This document shows, piece by piece, positions 46,614 through 55,919 of a DNA stretch of 64,000 nt. Positions within the stretch are counted from its first letter, which is position 1, and every line of letters begins with the position of its first letter. The notes beneath the pieces were generated by a model, which saw only the letters and a list, made by a program, of their open reading frames with translations, had not been told where the DNA came from and searched no databases. The translations under genes and the position numbers were made by a program. This stretch comes from Acidobacteriota bacterium (lineage in GTDB: Bacteria > Acidobacteriota > Blastocatellia > UBA7656), in assembly GCA_040754075.1 (NCBI GenBank), contig JBFMDH010000005.1:124001-188000 (forward strand). The letters are read 5' to 3'.

Positions 46614-49478
46614 ATGGACGCTGACCGCTTTAAAAAAGTAGATGAAATTTTTGATGCGGTTCTCGATCTGCAACCGGATGAACGCGCGGCATATTTAGGG
46701 CAGGTCTGTGGCGGGGATTCCGATTTGCGACGCGAAGTTGAATCCCTGCTTGAAGCGCGCAATCAAATTGGCAATTTTATTGAAACGCCTGCCGCCCAAG
46801 CTGCGGCTAAGTCTTTCGCGCAACAAACTGGTCGCTCACTCATCGGACGCGCCATCAAACACTACAACATTCTTGCGCTCATCGGCACCGGCGGTATGGG
46901 CGAAGTCTATTTGGCGGAAGACACGCGCCTCCACCGCAAAGTCGCTTTGAAAATTCTGCCGCCGCAATCAACGCGCGACCCCGACCGCGTGGCGCGTTTT
47001 CAACGCGAATCGCGCGCGGCGTCAGCATTGAATCATCCCAACATCATCACCATTCATGAAATCGGACAAGAGGGCGACCTCTATTTCATCGTCACTGAAT
47101 TTATTGAAGGCGATACCCTGCGTAAAAAAATCGCGCGCGGCAAACTCGCTTTGAAAGAAGCGATTGATATTACTCTGCAAGCCGCCGCCGCGCTTGATGC
47201 CGCGCACCGGGCAGGTATCGTGCATCGCGACATCAAACCCGAAAACATCATGATTCGCCATGACGGTTATGTAAAAGTGCTGGATTTCGGACTCGCCAAG
47301 CTCACGGAAAAAAGCGAGAGTGACGCAAACCTTACAGGCGAAATTCAACTATCAACTGAAACCGGAGTGGTAATGGGAACCGTCAGTTATATGTCGCCCG
47401 AACAGGCTGCCGGGCACTCGCTCGACCATCGCACAGACCTATTCAGTCTGGGCGTAGTGTTTTATGAAGCGGTGAGTGGCAAGAATCCTTTCAAACGCGA
47501 TTTATTGGCAACCACGTTGAACGCCATACTCGAAGAGCAACCGCCACCTATCAGCAATTCAAACGCGGCGGTCTCGTTAGAGCTTGAACGCATCATCACG
47601 CGCCTGCTCGAAAAAGATAAAGAACTGCGCTATCAAACGGCTGCCGATTTGCGAGCATCATTCAGGCGTCTGCAAAAAAATCTCGATTCACGCATCACCG
47701 CTTCGGCAGATAAAATTTCCGCCACCCGCCCGACTATATCGAGAAAGCCTGTAAGCGAGTGGTGGCGCAACCTGGCAATCGCGCTTGCGGGGTTGTCGAT
47801 TTTTCTTCTCGCCGGTTGGCTGTTCTTTCCCCGAAGCGGCGTCAAAAGCAATATGCCAAACTGGCAAAATGCGCGGGTCACTAAACTCACAGACCAATCC
47901 GGCGTGGAATATTTTCCAAGCCTTTCACCTGATGGCAAATCCATCATTTATGCGAGTGATGCGCGCGGCAATTTCGATATCTATCTGCAACGCATTGGCA
48001 GTAAAAAGACGATTAACCTGACCGAAGATTCGCCAGGCGATGATACGCAAGCGACATTTTCACCCGACGGCACACGCATCGCTTTTCGTTCAGAAAGAAA
48101 TGGCGGCGGTATTTTTTTAATGAATGAAACCGGCGAATCGGTCAAACAGTTGACGAACTTCGGATATAACCCGTCGTGGTCGCCCGACAGCAAAGCCATC
48201 GTCTGCGCCGAAGAAGCGATTACCATCCCTTCCGGCAGAGAAAAAATTCCCAGTCGCCTGTGGGTCGTCAGTGTCGCAACCGGCGAAAGCCGTATACTCA
48301 GCGAAGGTGATGCCGTGCAACCGAACTGGTCACCCAACGGCAAACGCATCGCCTATGGCGTCACCAGGCAAGGGATATGGACGATGCGCCCGGATGGCAG
48401 CGATGCCAAGCCGATACTCACAAATAATGCCGGAAATTCCAGCGATGTCTGGTCACCTGATGGTCGTTACATCTATTTCAACAATGCGCGGCGTGGCGTA
48501 CCTTACATCTGGCGAGTAGCAATTGATGAAGCAAGCGGCGAAACTTCGGGCGAACCGGAATTGATTCCTACACCCGCTTCATATGTCTACCAACTGACAT
48601 TTTCCAAAGACGGCAAACGCCTGGCGTTTTCTCAGGATCATACGATTCAAAATATTTACCGCCTGCCTTTTGACCCTGTAACAACACGCATCACCGGACA
48701 ACCGGAGCCGGTTACAAACAACACCGACTCATCTTATATGCCGGTCATTTCGCCAAATGGTGAGTTGCTGATTTTCATGAAGCGATTTAAATTGCTGGCG
48801 CTGAAAACCAATTCCTCGACACCGCACCAACTCATTGAAGGAACGGCTAATGAAGCAACGCCACGATGGTCACCCGATGGCAAACGTATCGCCTTTCAAA
48901 TGGCTGGTCAAATCTATGGAGTGAATGCCGATGGCAGTGGGTTACAACAAATCACCAAAGCCCCTGCGCCCGGCGTCGCCTACCCGGTCTGGTCGCCGGA
49001 TGGCAAAAGACTGGCATATTCCGTAGTCAGCAATAAAACCTACATCCTGGATTTAAGCCGCCCCTTTGACCAGCAAACGCCCGAACCGACACCCGATTTT
49101 CCCAATTCCAATGCCTATTTCATCGCCTGGGATTGGTCTCCCGATGGCAAATATCTGGTTGGCAATCAGGGCGAAAACGGCATCGATTCCAGAGGCATTT
49201 ATATCTATTCGCTCGCCAACAAAACCTATGAAGCGATTTCCGATATCAACTTTTCGGAAATCGTCGGTCGTCCCTTGTGGCTCAATGATTCCCGTCACAT
49301 CATGTTCAGCACCAGAGAAAAAATTCTGGTTGCCGATATGCAAACCAAAAAGCTTCAGGAAATTTATGCAACCGGTCGAAACGCAATCGAAGTCTATTCG
49401 CTGACTAAAGATAATCGCTACATCTATGCTTCGATTGCCAAGCCTGACGCCGACATCTGGATGCTTGCGCTTGAATAA
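46614..49478 (+). CDS. Ser/Thr protein kinase with transmembrane segment and PD40 propeller
   Basis: 954 residues from the ATG at 46614; a longer frame reads through repeat DNA. Residues about 1-85 are an N-terminal helical segment often seen in this family (FDAVLDLQPDERAAYL). The kinase domain spans 88-350: GTGGMGEVYLAED (glycine loop), VALKILP (Lys), HRDIKPENIM near 203 and DFGLAKL near 223, with a Hanks-type activation loop. A membrane helix at about 383-405 follows. Residues 430-954 hold TolB/PD40-like propeller repeats (FPSLSPDGKSIIYASD, WSPDGKRIAFQMAG). It would sense a periplasmic or extracellular signal and phosphorylate cytoplasmic targets, probably involving the upstream sigma factor. 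Confidence 0.92.
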   Translation: MDADRFKKVDEIFDAVLDLQPDERAAYLGQVCGGDSDLRREVESLLEARNQIGNFIETPAAQAAAKSFAQQTGRSLIGRAIKHYNILALIGTGGMGEVYLAEDTRLHRKVALKILPPQSTRDPDRVARFQRESRAASALNHPNIITIHEIGQEGDLYFIVTEFIEGDTLRKKIARGKLALKEAIDITLQAAAALDAAHRAGIVHRDIKPENIMIRHDGYVKVLDFGLAKLTEKSESDANLTGEIQLSTETGVVMGTVSYMSPEQAAGHSLDHRTDLFSLGVVFYEAVSGKNPFKRDLLATTLNAILEEQPPPISNSNAAVSLELERIITRLLEKDKELRYQTAADLRASFRRLQKNLDSRITASADKISATRPTISRKPVSEWWRNLAIALAGLSIFLLAGWLFFPRSGVKSNMPNWQNARVTKLTDQSGVEYFPSLSPDGKSIIYASDARGNFDIYLQRIGSKKTINLTEDSPGDDTQATFSPDGTRIAFRSERNGGGIFLMNETGESVKQLTNFGYNPSWSPDSKAIVCAEEAITIPSGREKIPSRLWVVSVATGESRILSEGDAVQPNWSPNGKRIAYGVTRQGIWTMRPDGSDAKPILTNNAGNSSDVWSPDGRYIYFNNARRGVPYIWRVAIDEASGETSGEPELIPTPASYVYQLTFSKDGKRLAFSQDHTIQNIYRLPFDPVTTRITGQPEPVTNNTDSSYMPVISPNGELLIFMKRFKLLALKTNSSTPHQLIEGTANEATPRWSPDGKRIAFQMAGQIYGVNADGSGLQQITKAPAPGVAYPVWSPDGKRLAYSVVSNKTYILDLSRPFDQQTPEPTPDFPNSNAYFIAWDWSPDGKYLVGNQGENGIDSRGIYIYSLANKTYEAISDINFSEIVGRPLWLNDSRHIMFSTREKILVADMQTKKLQEIYATGRNAIEVYSLTKDNRYIYASIAKPDADIWMLALE

Positions 49479-49551
49479 AAAAGTCCGTGCTCGCTGGCAT
49501 CGAGGTTCATCCACGACACCTCGCCGCAACCAACGGTACGGACTTTTGTTG
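49479..49551 (+). terminator. terminator of the kinase gene
   Basis: AAAAGTCCGT at 49479-49488 pairs with ACGGACTTTT at 49538-49547 directly after the stop codon. An inner stem (CGAGGT/ACCTCG) lies within. The T run gives termination on the plus strand and the A run on the other end serves the convergent gene. Confidence 0.85.
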
Positions 49552-49597
49552 AACTCGAAGCATTACGCAAACGCGCTGCTCATCGACAACCGGCGCA

Positions 49598-50155
49598 TCA
49601 AGATTGGGTGTGAATTTCTACGGTGTACTTTCCGCTGGTTGTGCCTTTCGGAGCCGATACGCCGATGACGATGTTATAAGTATTCATCGTCGGATTTTGA
49701 AAAGCGATTTTGCGCTCGCTGGTTTGCACTTTGCCCTTCCACGGACGATCCCATTTGTGGTCGGCTTCGCAGGTGATACAGCGCGGCAAGTTGGGAACCA
49801 GGTCAAACGAGTTATTGCCCTGCATATAACCATACAAACTCATATTGGCATCGGCAGCATCGGGTTTTAAGGTTACGGTGAGAATCGAACGCGGCGGAAT
49901 CGTAGTCGCGTACAACACATGATTGCCGCGAAACTTTTCGTTTTGGGTTGCCGGAAAACAGGCGTTGGAACTATTGGACGCCCAACTCAAATCTTCCATC
50001 AAGCTGCCTTCGGCTAAATCGCCAGAGGCTTTCACGGTTTCGTTTGCTTTACTCGAAATCACTTTGACCTGCGCGGGCCAGCCACCTTTTTGCCCGTAAG
50101 CCAATGATGAAATCAAAATCATCGTCAACAATCCGACAGTTAATAAACGTTTCAT
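49598..50155 (-). CDS. small secreted protein of unknown function
   Basis: 185 residues from the ATG at 50155, which has GGAAAGGGGAAA upstream; a longer frame is unlikely. The signal peptide is MKRLLTVGLLTMILISSLAY. The mature part contains a four-cysteine arrangement and ends in VIGVSAPKGTTSGKYTVEIHTQS, which resembles bacterial pre-peptidase C-terminal (PPC) beta domains. It is the last of three secreted-protein genes on this strand. It has no recognised relatives. Confidence 0.65.
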   Translation of the reverse strand: MKRLLTVGLLTMILISSLAYGQKGGWPAQVKVISSKANETVKASGDLAEGSLMEDLSWASNSSNACFPATQNEKFRGNHVLYATTIPPRSILTVTLKPDAADANMSLYGYMQGNNSFDLVPNLPRCITCEADHKWDRPWKGKVQTSERKIAFQNPTMNTYNIVIGVSAPKGTTSGKYTVEIHTQS

Positions 50156-50267
50156 AGTTTCCCCTTTCCTGAATTGACAACTACACAAACACGCATTTGT
50201 AGTTTTTGATTGATTACAAACCGACGGCGAAACGAAAACCGCTTCGGCAATCCTACTGCGCCAACGG

Positions 50268-50897
50268 TTATCGCAACGGTTTATCGGCATCGGCAATCAC
50301 CTTTTTGCATTTATCAAGCAATCGCAGATTTTGTGTAATCTGGTCTTCGTGTCCGGTTTTGGTATCGCTGTAGTAAGTGAGAATGGTTTCGGCATAATCA
50401 ATCATCCGGCGATAAAATGCCTGCATCGCCGCCTCTTTGGTTTTGCTCAGTTTGCTTTCAAATATCCCTTTCTCTTTTTCTACACGTTCCTGCGCGGCAT
50501 CAAATATTCCCTGAACCGTGTTGCGTATCTGATTGCAGTTCTCGGCGTTGGTCAGACGTTGTTCGCAAATGCCGCGAATCTCTTTGATTTTTTCCTTATC
50601 CTTTTTGATTCGCGCCTGCGCGAGTGGAATCGTCTGGTCATCACATTTGCGAACCATGCCGTTGTGGCAGAGGCGATTTTTTTCACTCACCAGATTTTTG
50701 CAATCCCGCTGAAAGGGAAAAGGAATGGTTTCACAGCCTCTATCTTTTGGTCGGTCTTTGGCGACTTGGGCGGCTGCGCTGTATGCCTTCTCCATCGCCT
50801 TATCGTCTGCAAGTGACATCGAGGCGCTCAGATTTACACTCATCAGCAGACCGATAGCCATCGCCATCATCAAAGCGGTCACACACATTCTGTTCAT
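50268..50897 (-). CDS. secreted coiled-coil protein of unknown function
   Basis: 209 residues from the ATG at 50897 with AAGGAGCC upstream. A signal peptide is followed by a mainly helical, charged chain with six cysteines in the middle (CETIPFPFQRDCKNL, CHNGMVRKC, CEQRLTNAENC). The helical segments LAQARIKKDKEKIKEIRGICEQ and VEKEKGIFESKLSKTKEAAM suggest a coiled coil. It lies 112 bases from the next gene downstream and 24 bases from the previous one. No family is recognised. Confidence 0.63.
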   Translation of the reverse strand: MNRMCVTALMMAMAIGLLMSVNLSASMSLADDKAMEKAYSAAAQVAKDRPKDRGCETIPFPFQRDCKNLVSEKNRLCHNGMVRKCDDQTIPLAQARIKKDKEKIKEIRGICEQRLTNAENCNQIRNTVQGIFDAAQERVEKEKGIFESKLSKTKEAAMQAFYRRMIDYAETILTYYSDTKTGHEDQITQNLRLLDKCKKVIADADKPLR

Positions 50898-50921
50898 CTG
50901 GGGCTCCTTTCTCATTGCCGC

Positions 50922-51398
50922 TTATTTCGGCGGGACGACGGTGATTGGTTTGGTCACGGCATCGCCAAACCATTTGTTTTGCTTCACCATTTTCCATTCC
51001 AGCGTGTAGTTGCCGAGGTAATAAGGTCCGGTGATTTCATATTCAAATTCGTGTCTATCGCCCGGTTTGATTTTGTATTTGAGGTCAACAATCGGCGTCA
51101 GTTCATCTCTTTGTGCACTGCTGCCCGATGGACCTCTGAGAATTTTAATCGACAGACGTATGCCGCTGCTGGTGTCCCAGTTGCAACTTCCGTTATTAAC
51201 CACGGTCACCCGCACGCGATAGGTTTTGTTCACCACGATTTGACTGGGGATAACCACATCGCTTGGACGCATCTGCGCATCCATTTCACACGATTGCGCG
51301 TTAGTGATTTGCGACAACAGGAAAATCATTCCCAAGGTTAAAATCGTAAAAGTAGTTTTCGTAATCAGGGTTTTCATTAAATTTGAACTGATTTGCAT
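50922..51398 (-). CDS. secreted NBR1-Ig-like domain protein
   Basis: 158 residues from the ATG at 51398 with AAAGGAGA upstream. The signal peptide is LITKTTFTILTLGMIFLLSQ. The mature part is one immunoglobulin-like domain: YRVRVTVVNNGSCNWDTSSG, then IKPGDRHEFEYEITGPYYLG and YTLEWKMVKQNKWFGDAVT. The tryptophan after an asparagine-rich turn and the final W-F-G-D pattern are those of the NBR1-type Ig-like (CARDB-like) domain, often a secreted binding module. It is the first gene of the three-gene group. Confidence 0.72.
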   Translation of the reverse strand: MQISSNLMKTLITKTTFTILTLGMIFLLSQITNAQSCEMDAQMRPSDVVIPSQIVVNKTYRVRVTVVNNGSCNWDTSSGIRLSIKILRGPSGSSAQRDELTPIVDLKYKIKPGDRHEFEYEITGPYYLGNYTLEWKMVKQNKWFGDAVTKPITVVPPK

Positions 51399-51779
51399 GC
51401 GCTTTCTCCTTTCATTTTCTCCATCTCTTTTTGATTTGAAATTTCTTTCTCTAATCGTTGCGACATTTTCTATGCCTGTAGATATGGCGCGCCAATATGG
51501 GCTATTTCGCCAATCCGCCGCCAAAGTCGCGCCAATAACTTCATCACACCATTGCGATAATTCATTCAACACTTTTCACTGTCCATCCGCGCTCTCCATC
51601 ACTCAAAAAATCCGTTCGCAACCTAGTGCGGGAAGTTCGCGAAATGTATCAAAAATTTTTTTCAATTTTTTTTCGGCGCTTTGATTTGTCTGCCGCGTGT
51701 GCAGGCGGATAAATTGACGCGCCTTGCGAAGCCGTATAGAGTGCTCCTTGAAAGGTATGAACAATCAAGAGGTGATGGA
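51399..51779. other. divergent intergenic region
   Basis: About 380 bases between the secreted-protein operon and the macrodomain gene. It is AT-rich with a poly-T tract near 51655-51675. It must hold promoters for both directions. No gene is supported. Confidence 0.5.
51714..51740 (+). promoter_or_regulatory. possible promoter for the macrodomain gene
   Basis: TTGACG at 51714-51719 and TATAGA at 51735-51740 are good consensus matches, but the 15-base spacer is short. Transcription would begin near 51747, giving a 33-base leader before the ATG at 51780. Confidence 0.4.
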
Positions 51780-52298
51780 ATGAAAGCGCGCATGGAGGTT
51801 ATACAAGGCGACATCACGAAATTGCAGGTCGATGCGATTGTCAATGCTGCAAACAGTTCATTGCTTGGCGGGAGCGGCGTTGATGGCGCGATTCATCGCG
51901 CGGCAGGCGCAGACCTGCTGCACGAATGCCGTTTGCTTGGCGGTTGTAAAACCGGGCAGGCAAAAATCACCAAAGGCTATCGCTTGCCCGCGAAATTCGT
52001 CATTCACACGGTTGGTCCCGTTTGGCATGGCGGGCATCAACGAGAGCCTGAATTGCTGGCTTCCTGTTATCGGGAAAGTTTAAAACTGACGGTTGCCAAT
52101 CAAATTCTGACCATCGCTTTCCCGGCAATCAGTTGCGGCATTTATGGCTATCCAATTCCACAAGCCGCGCGCATCGCCATTAATGAAGTGCAGCAGTTCC
52201 TTGCCAACCAGCAAACGCTTCAAAAAGTTTTCTTCATCTGTTTTGAAGATGCGGTGTTTGAAATTTATCAGCAAGCCTTTGAAGAGTTGACTGCCTAG
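51780..52298 (+). CDS. macrodomain O-acetyl-ADP-ribose deacetylase-like protein
   Basis: 172 residues from the ATG at 51780, with AGAGG about 8 bases upstream. The macrodomain is nearly the whole protein: [37 protein letters not shown] gives the ADP-ribose pocket with its NAAN and GGVDGAIH motifs, and VIHTVGPVW and [12 protein letters not shown] follow. Bacterial members remove ADP-ribose from proteins or O-acetyl-ADP-ribose. The longer frame upstream overlaps the promoter and is rejected. Neighbours give no hint of function. Confidence 0.9.
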   Translation: MKARMEVIQGDITKLQVDAIVNAANSSLLGGSGVDGAIHRAAGADLLHECRLLGGCKTGQAKITKGYRLPAKFVIHTVGPVWHGGHQREPELLASCYRESLKLTVANQILTIAFPAISCGIYGYPIPQAARIAINEVQQFLANQQTLQKVFFICFEDAVFEIYQQAFEELTA

Positions 52299-52563
52299 CT
52301 GGCAGCAATCAAAGCGTTTGCCCGTTGCCTCATTGGTATCCTTGCCAACGAAAAAATCACCTACGAAACAAACGAAAATAACGGAATAAACCAAACGAGT
52401 TTTTAATTTGCGCCTCTCCTTTTTTGAGTTGTCGAACCAGTTATTTTTTGTTGCTCTCGCGCATTCATTCATTCCCTGAATTGGTGAACAATCAATCTTT
52501 TTTGCAAAAATTTCCGCCAGGTTTCTGAAAATCAGCGGATTTTGAGCATATTCCATAAGCATC
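52299..52563. other. intergenic, no gene seen
   Basis: A 265-base gap with scattered short frames and no ribosome binding sites. It probably holds the promoter of the sugar dehydrogenase gene. No hairpin terminator was found after the macrodomain gene. Confidence 0.4.
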
Positions 52564-54048
52564 ATGAAATCGCTGAAACCTCCGATTTATTGCTGTATTT
52601 TGCTTGTTTCTCTTTTCCTGAGTCTGAGTTTCTTTGCCCTCGGAACTCAGGGGAAACCAGAAGCGGCTGCTGCCGAAGCGCCAATTGCGCTTCAGCCCTT
52701 CCTCACAGGGCTTGCGCAGCCGCTTCTGATTACCAATGCAGGCGATGGCAGCCGTCGCCTCTTCATTGTCGAACGCCACGGCATCATCAAAGTTTTGCAA
52801 TACGGCGAATCGCAACCCACCATCTTTTTAGACCTCACCGCAAAAGTCCTGATTGATAAATTAGGCGGACTCACGGGATTGACCTTTCACCCGCAATATC
52901 GCAACAACGGACGTTTTTTCGTTCACTATACGCGCAGGGATGACACGGCGGTGGTGACTGCCGAATACACAGTCAAAGAGGCAAATCCCGATGTCGCAGA
53001 CCCGGCGAGCGAAAAGATTTTGATTGTCGAACCCAAGGATGCCGATGGGCATTCGGGCGGCGGACTGACTTTCGCTCCCGACGGATTTCTTTATATCGGC
53101 ATGGGAGACGGCTCGCTCAGTCAAGACCTCAACAATAACGCACAGAATCTTGACTCGCTTTCAGGCAAAATTCTTCGCATAGATGTTGACCGCGAAAGTG
53201 ACGGTAAACCCTATTCATCGCCTTCAAGCAATCCATTTTTCGGCGCGAAAACAGGACGTGATGAAATTTTTGCTTACGGCTTTCGCAATCCTTACCGAAT
53301 CGCTTTCGATTCCGCGACCGGCGAGTTATATGTTGGCGATGTCGGTGAAACCATGCGCGAAGAGATTGATCTCGTGACCCCAGGCAATAACTATGGCTGG
53401 CGCGTGAAAGAAGGTACGAGTTGCACGAACTATGACCAGGCGTTGTGCGATTCTCTGCGCTCGGTTGCGCCAATTATCGAATATGAACACGGCACAAGGC
53501 GTTGTTCAGTAACCGGCGGTTATGTGTATCGCGGGCGACGCGCCACTTTGCCACAGGGAACCTATGTTTTCGGTGATCTCTGTTCGGGCGAAATCTGGAG
53601 CTATCAAGCGGGGCGAACAAGTTTGCTTCTCGACACCGGCATCTTTTTTCTCGCTTCGTTCGGCGAAGATGAAGAGGGCGAACTGTATGTGGTGTCAATC
53701 ATTGATGGTCGGATTTATAAACTCGTCAATGATGCCGCGATAGAACCGCAAGTGCAGTTGCTTGCGCCCAATATACCGATGAAACTCAAAGGCAATTCCA
53801 TCACTACGATTAGCTGGCGTACCACAGGCACGGGCATCTATCGTCACGATATTCAATGGACACAGGATGGCGGCGAAAACTGGCAGGACATTACCAGCGG
53901 TTTACCGGCTGAATTGTCGAGCTATGAATGGACAGTGCCCAACATCGCAACCAAGAAAGCCCGCGTGCGCGTCATCTCATATGGCAGCGTTACGACCGGA
54001 CAAGATGAAAGCGATGCCAATTTCAAAATCAGACCGCGCGCTCAATAA
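52564..54048 (+). CDS. PQQ-dependent sugar (glucose/sorbosone) dehydrogenase-like protein
   Basis: 494 residues with a signal peptide (YCCILLVSLFLSLSFFALG). The six-bladed propeller of soluble glucose dehydrogenases is clear: RRLFIVERHGIIKVL, GLTGLTFHPQYRNNGRFFVHYT, DADGHSGGGLTFAPDGFLYIGMGD with the catalytic histidine, YGFRNPYRIAFDSATGELYVGDVGE, and GGYVYRG. The final 100 residues form an Ig-like domain (LKGNSITTISWRTTGTG to DIQWTQDGGENW). It would oxidise aldose sugars in the periplasm with PQQ. No PQQ synthesis genes are nearby, so the cofactor must come from elsewhere. The ribosome binding site is weak. Confidence 0.87.
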   Translation: MKSLKPPIYCCILLVSLFLSLSFFALGTQGKPEAAAAEAPIALQPFLTGLAQPLLITNAGDGSRRLFIVERHGIIKVLQYGESQPTIFLDLTAKVLIDKLGGLTGLTFHPQYRNNGRFFVHYTRRDDTAVVTAEYTVKEANPDVADPASEKILIVEPKDADGHSGGGLTFAPDGFLYIGMGDGSLSQDLNNNAQNLDSLSGKILRIDVDRESDGKPYSSPSSNPFFGAKTGRDEIFAYGFRNPYRIAFDSATGELYVGDVGETMREEIDLVTPGNNYGWRVKEGTSCTNYDQALCDSLRSVAPIIEYEHGTRRCSVTGGYVYRGRRATLPQGTYVFGDLCSGEIWSYQAGRTSLLLDTGIFFLASFGEDEEGELYVVSIIDGRIYKLVNDAAIEPQVQLLAPNIPMKLKGNSITTISWRTTGTGIYRHDIQWTQDGGENWQDITSGLPAELSSYEWTVPNIATKKARVRVISYGSVTTGQDESDANFKIRPRAQ

Positions 54049-54136
54049 AGCGAACGCCTGAACATTCATCGCAGAAATTTTATAACCGGTTGAGCAGCCG
54101 TCAAAGAATGCGAGCATTCTTTGCGATAGCCAAGCC

Positions 54137-54502
54137 TCAGTGAAACGACGTTCCCGACATGGCATAGTAAAAAAATCCGGTGCAGGCGGCATTGAGTAAA
54201 AAAACAATGGCTGCGCCGATGATGATGCCTTTGGCGGTCTGTTTTTTACCTTTCATAAAGGCGATGATTACTGCCGGAATCATATACAACAACTGGCTGA
54301 CACCGACAAATAAAATCAACATCAGCGGTATCTCTTCATTGAACAGATAGGTAACGACAATCATCGGAATCTGAAACAGGTGAAGTAACAAAGATATTAT
54401 AAAACCGATTAGCGCGTGACCTTCGTTTGGTTGCGCAGACATCGGCGCGCCGTAATAGGGATAAGGTGGTTGATTCGAGGGGTAAGGATTTTGTTCAGAC
54501 AT
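54137..54502 (-). CDS. small membrane protein with Pro/Tyr-rich N-terminus
   Basis: 121 residues from the ATG at 54502 with GGAAGGAAG upstream. The first 30 residues are rich in Pro, Tyr, Asn and Gln (SEQNPYPSNQPPYPYYGAP). Three hydrophobic segments follow (LIGFIISLLLHLFQIPMIVV, LMLILFVGVSQLLYMIPAV, GIIIGAAIVFLLNAACTG). Its start overlaps the end of the radical SAM gene by 8 bases, so it is translationally coupled to it. Family not recognised; such small Pro-rich membrane proteins are often subunits or adaptors. Its placement suggests a role with the lipid enzymes. Confidence 0.7.
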   Translation of the reverse strand: MSEQNPYPSNQPPYPYYGAPMSAQPNEGHALIGFIISLLLHLFQIPMIVVTYLFNEEIPLMLILFVGVSQLLYMIPAVIIAFMKGKKQTAKGIIIGAAIVFLLNAACTGFFYYAMSGTSFH

Positions 54503-55919
54503 ATCGGCTTCCTTCCTGCATCTCACGCAAAGCGGCAAGTCGCGTGCGCTCCAAATCATCGCGGTAAAACAGATTGTAAGTATCAAACGGAATCAAACGC
54601 CCGTCCGGGTGAACAATGTGAACGCACGATTTTTTCACCGAGCGCACATCGAACGAATAAGCATCAATAAATTCCATAATGATCACGCGAAAGAGATTTT
54701 CGTAACTGATGCCTTCGGGCACTGCCACTTGTGGCAAACAACAGAGCAAATCGCCGAGCGTCGTCGCCGAAGATTCAGGTGAATGATTCGTGGCAAAGAG
54801 TTTGAAAATGTAGTCGCGAATCGCCTGGTCTTCTTCATAGACAATCGTATTGCGGCTGCCGTTAATCAACACCTGCGGGTCAATCATCCCTGTAAGCGGC
54901 ACGACTTCGCCGCCGAGTTTCAACGCATAAGCCATCGCCAGACTATCCGGGTGACACGGCACAGGAATAATATCTTCGGGGCGAAACACCTGAGTTTGTT
55001 CGAGAATTTTCCGGCGCACTTCGGTAAGCGTCAGCCGGTCGGTCGCCGGATTGAATTGCTCTAATCTTCCCGCTGCTTGAATCGGTTGCAAAGTTACGCC
55101 ACGCACCGAGGGTTGTTTCAGCGCGTATTCGATGATGCGTCCGATTTCATTGTCGTTCAGCCCTTTTTTCAAGGTCACCACCAGCGTTGTCGAAATGCCT
55201 AGCTGATTCAAACGTTTCAAAGCCTGCTCGCGTATATCGCGCAAATCTGCGCCTCTGAGTTCCATCAACACTTCGCGCTCGAATGAGTCGAACTGTAAAT
55301 AGATTTCAAAGCCCGGCATGTAACTCGCCAGACGTTCGGCAAAGGCTTCATCTTTGGCAATGCGAATGCCGTTGGTGTTGAGCATCAAATGGCGAATCGG
55401 ACGGGCGCGCGCCATATCCATCACTTCAAAAAAATTCGGATGGGTGGTTGGTTCACCGCCCGATAGCTGCACGACATCCGGCTCGCCTTCGTTGCGCACT
55501 ACCGCATCAAGCATCTTTTCGATTTCCTCAAGCGAGCGATGCGTTAAACGCGCGGGGCTGCTCGACGCATAACAAATCGGGCATTCGAGATTGCAATAAT
55601 CGTTGATTTCAACCAGCGTCAAACACGAATGCTGTTCGTGGTCTGTGCATAAACCGCAATCATACGGACAGCCCCATCGCACGGGCGTGTTGTAAATCAC
55701 GGGCATTTCCGGCGGTTTAATAAACACTTCGCGAGAACGGCGATAATAATCGACATCTGTGGCGATGAGCGTTTTTTCAAATCCATGTTCGGCGCAGCGT
55801 TTAGTTAAGAAAACTTTGTCGTCTTGAAAAATAATTTTGCCTTCGACTTTGCGATAACAGACCGAGCAAATCGAAATCGCAATATCATAATAGAGATACG
55901 GGCGCACGCGCTCTGTCAT
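54495..55919 (-). CDS. radical SAM protein resembling tetraether/membrane-spanning lipid synthase (Tes-like)
   Basis: 474 residues from the ATG at 55919, which overlaps the stop of the Lgt-like gene (ATGA). Near the N-terminus is a CSVCYRK zinc-like motif, then RCAEHG, then WGCPYDCGLCTDHEQHSC near residue 80-97, giving extra cysteines for accessory iron-sulfur clusters. The radical SAM motif is CNLECPICYASSSP near residue 110, followed by VVQLSGGEPTTHPNF. This order is that of the archaeal tetraether lipid synthase Tes (MJ0619 type) and its bacterial relatives, which join lipid tails by C-C bonds. Acidobacteria of this group make membrane-spanning iso-diabolic acid lipids. The substrate here is inferred from these relatives. 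Confidence 0.78.
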   Translation of the reverse strand: MTERVRPYLYYDIAISICSVCYRKVEGKIIFQDDKVFLTKRCAEHGFEKTLIATDVDYYRRSREVFIKPPEMPVIYNTPVRWGCPYDCGLCTDHEQHSCLTLVEINDYCNLECPICYASSSPARLTHRSLEEIEKMLDAVVRNEGEPDVVQLSGGEPTTHPNFFEVMDMARARPIRHLMLNTNGIRIAKDEAFAERLASYMPGFEIYLQFDSFEREVLMELRGADLRDIREQALKRLNQLGISTTLVVTLKKGLNDNEIGRIIEYALKQPSVRGVTLQPIQAAGRLEQFNPATDRLTLTEVRRKILEQTQVFRPEDIIPVPCHPDSLAMAYALKLGGEVVPLTGMIDPQVLINGSRNTIVYEEDQAIRDYIFKLFATNHSPESSATTLGDLLCCLPQVAVPEGISYENLFRVIIMEFIDAYSFDVRSVKKSCVHIVHPDGRLIPFDTYNLFYRDDLERTRLAALREMQEGSRYV

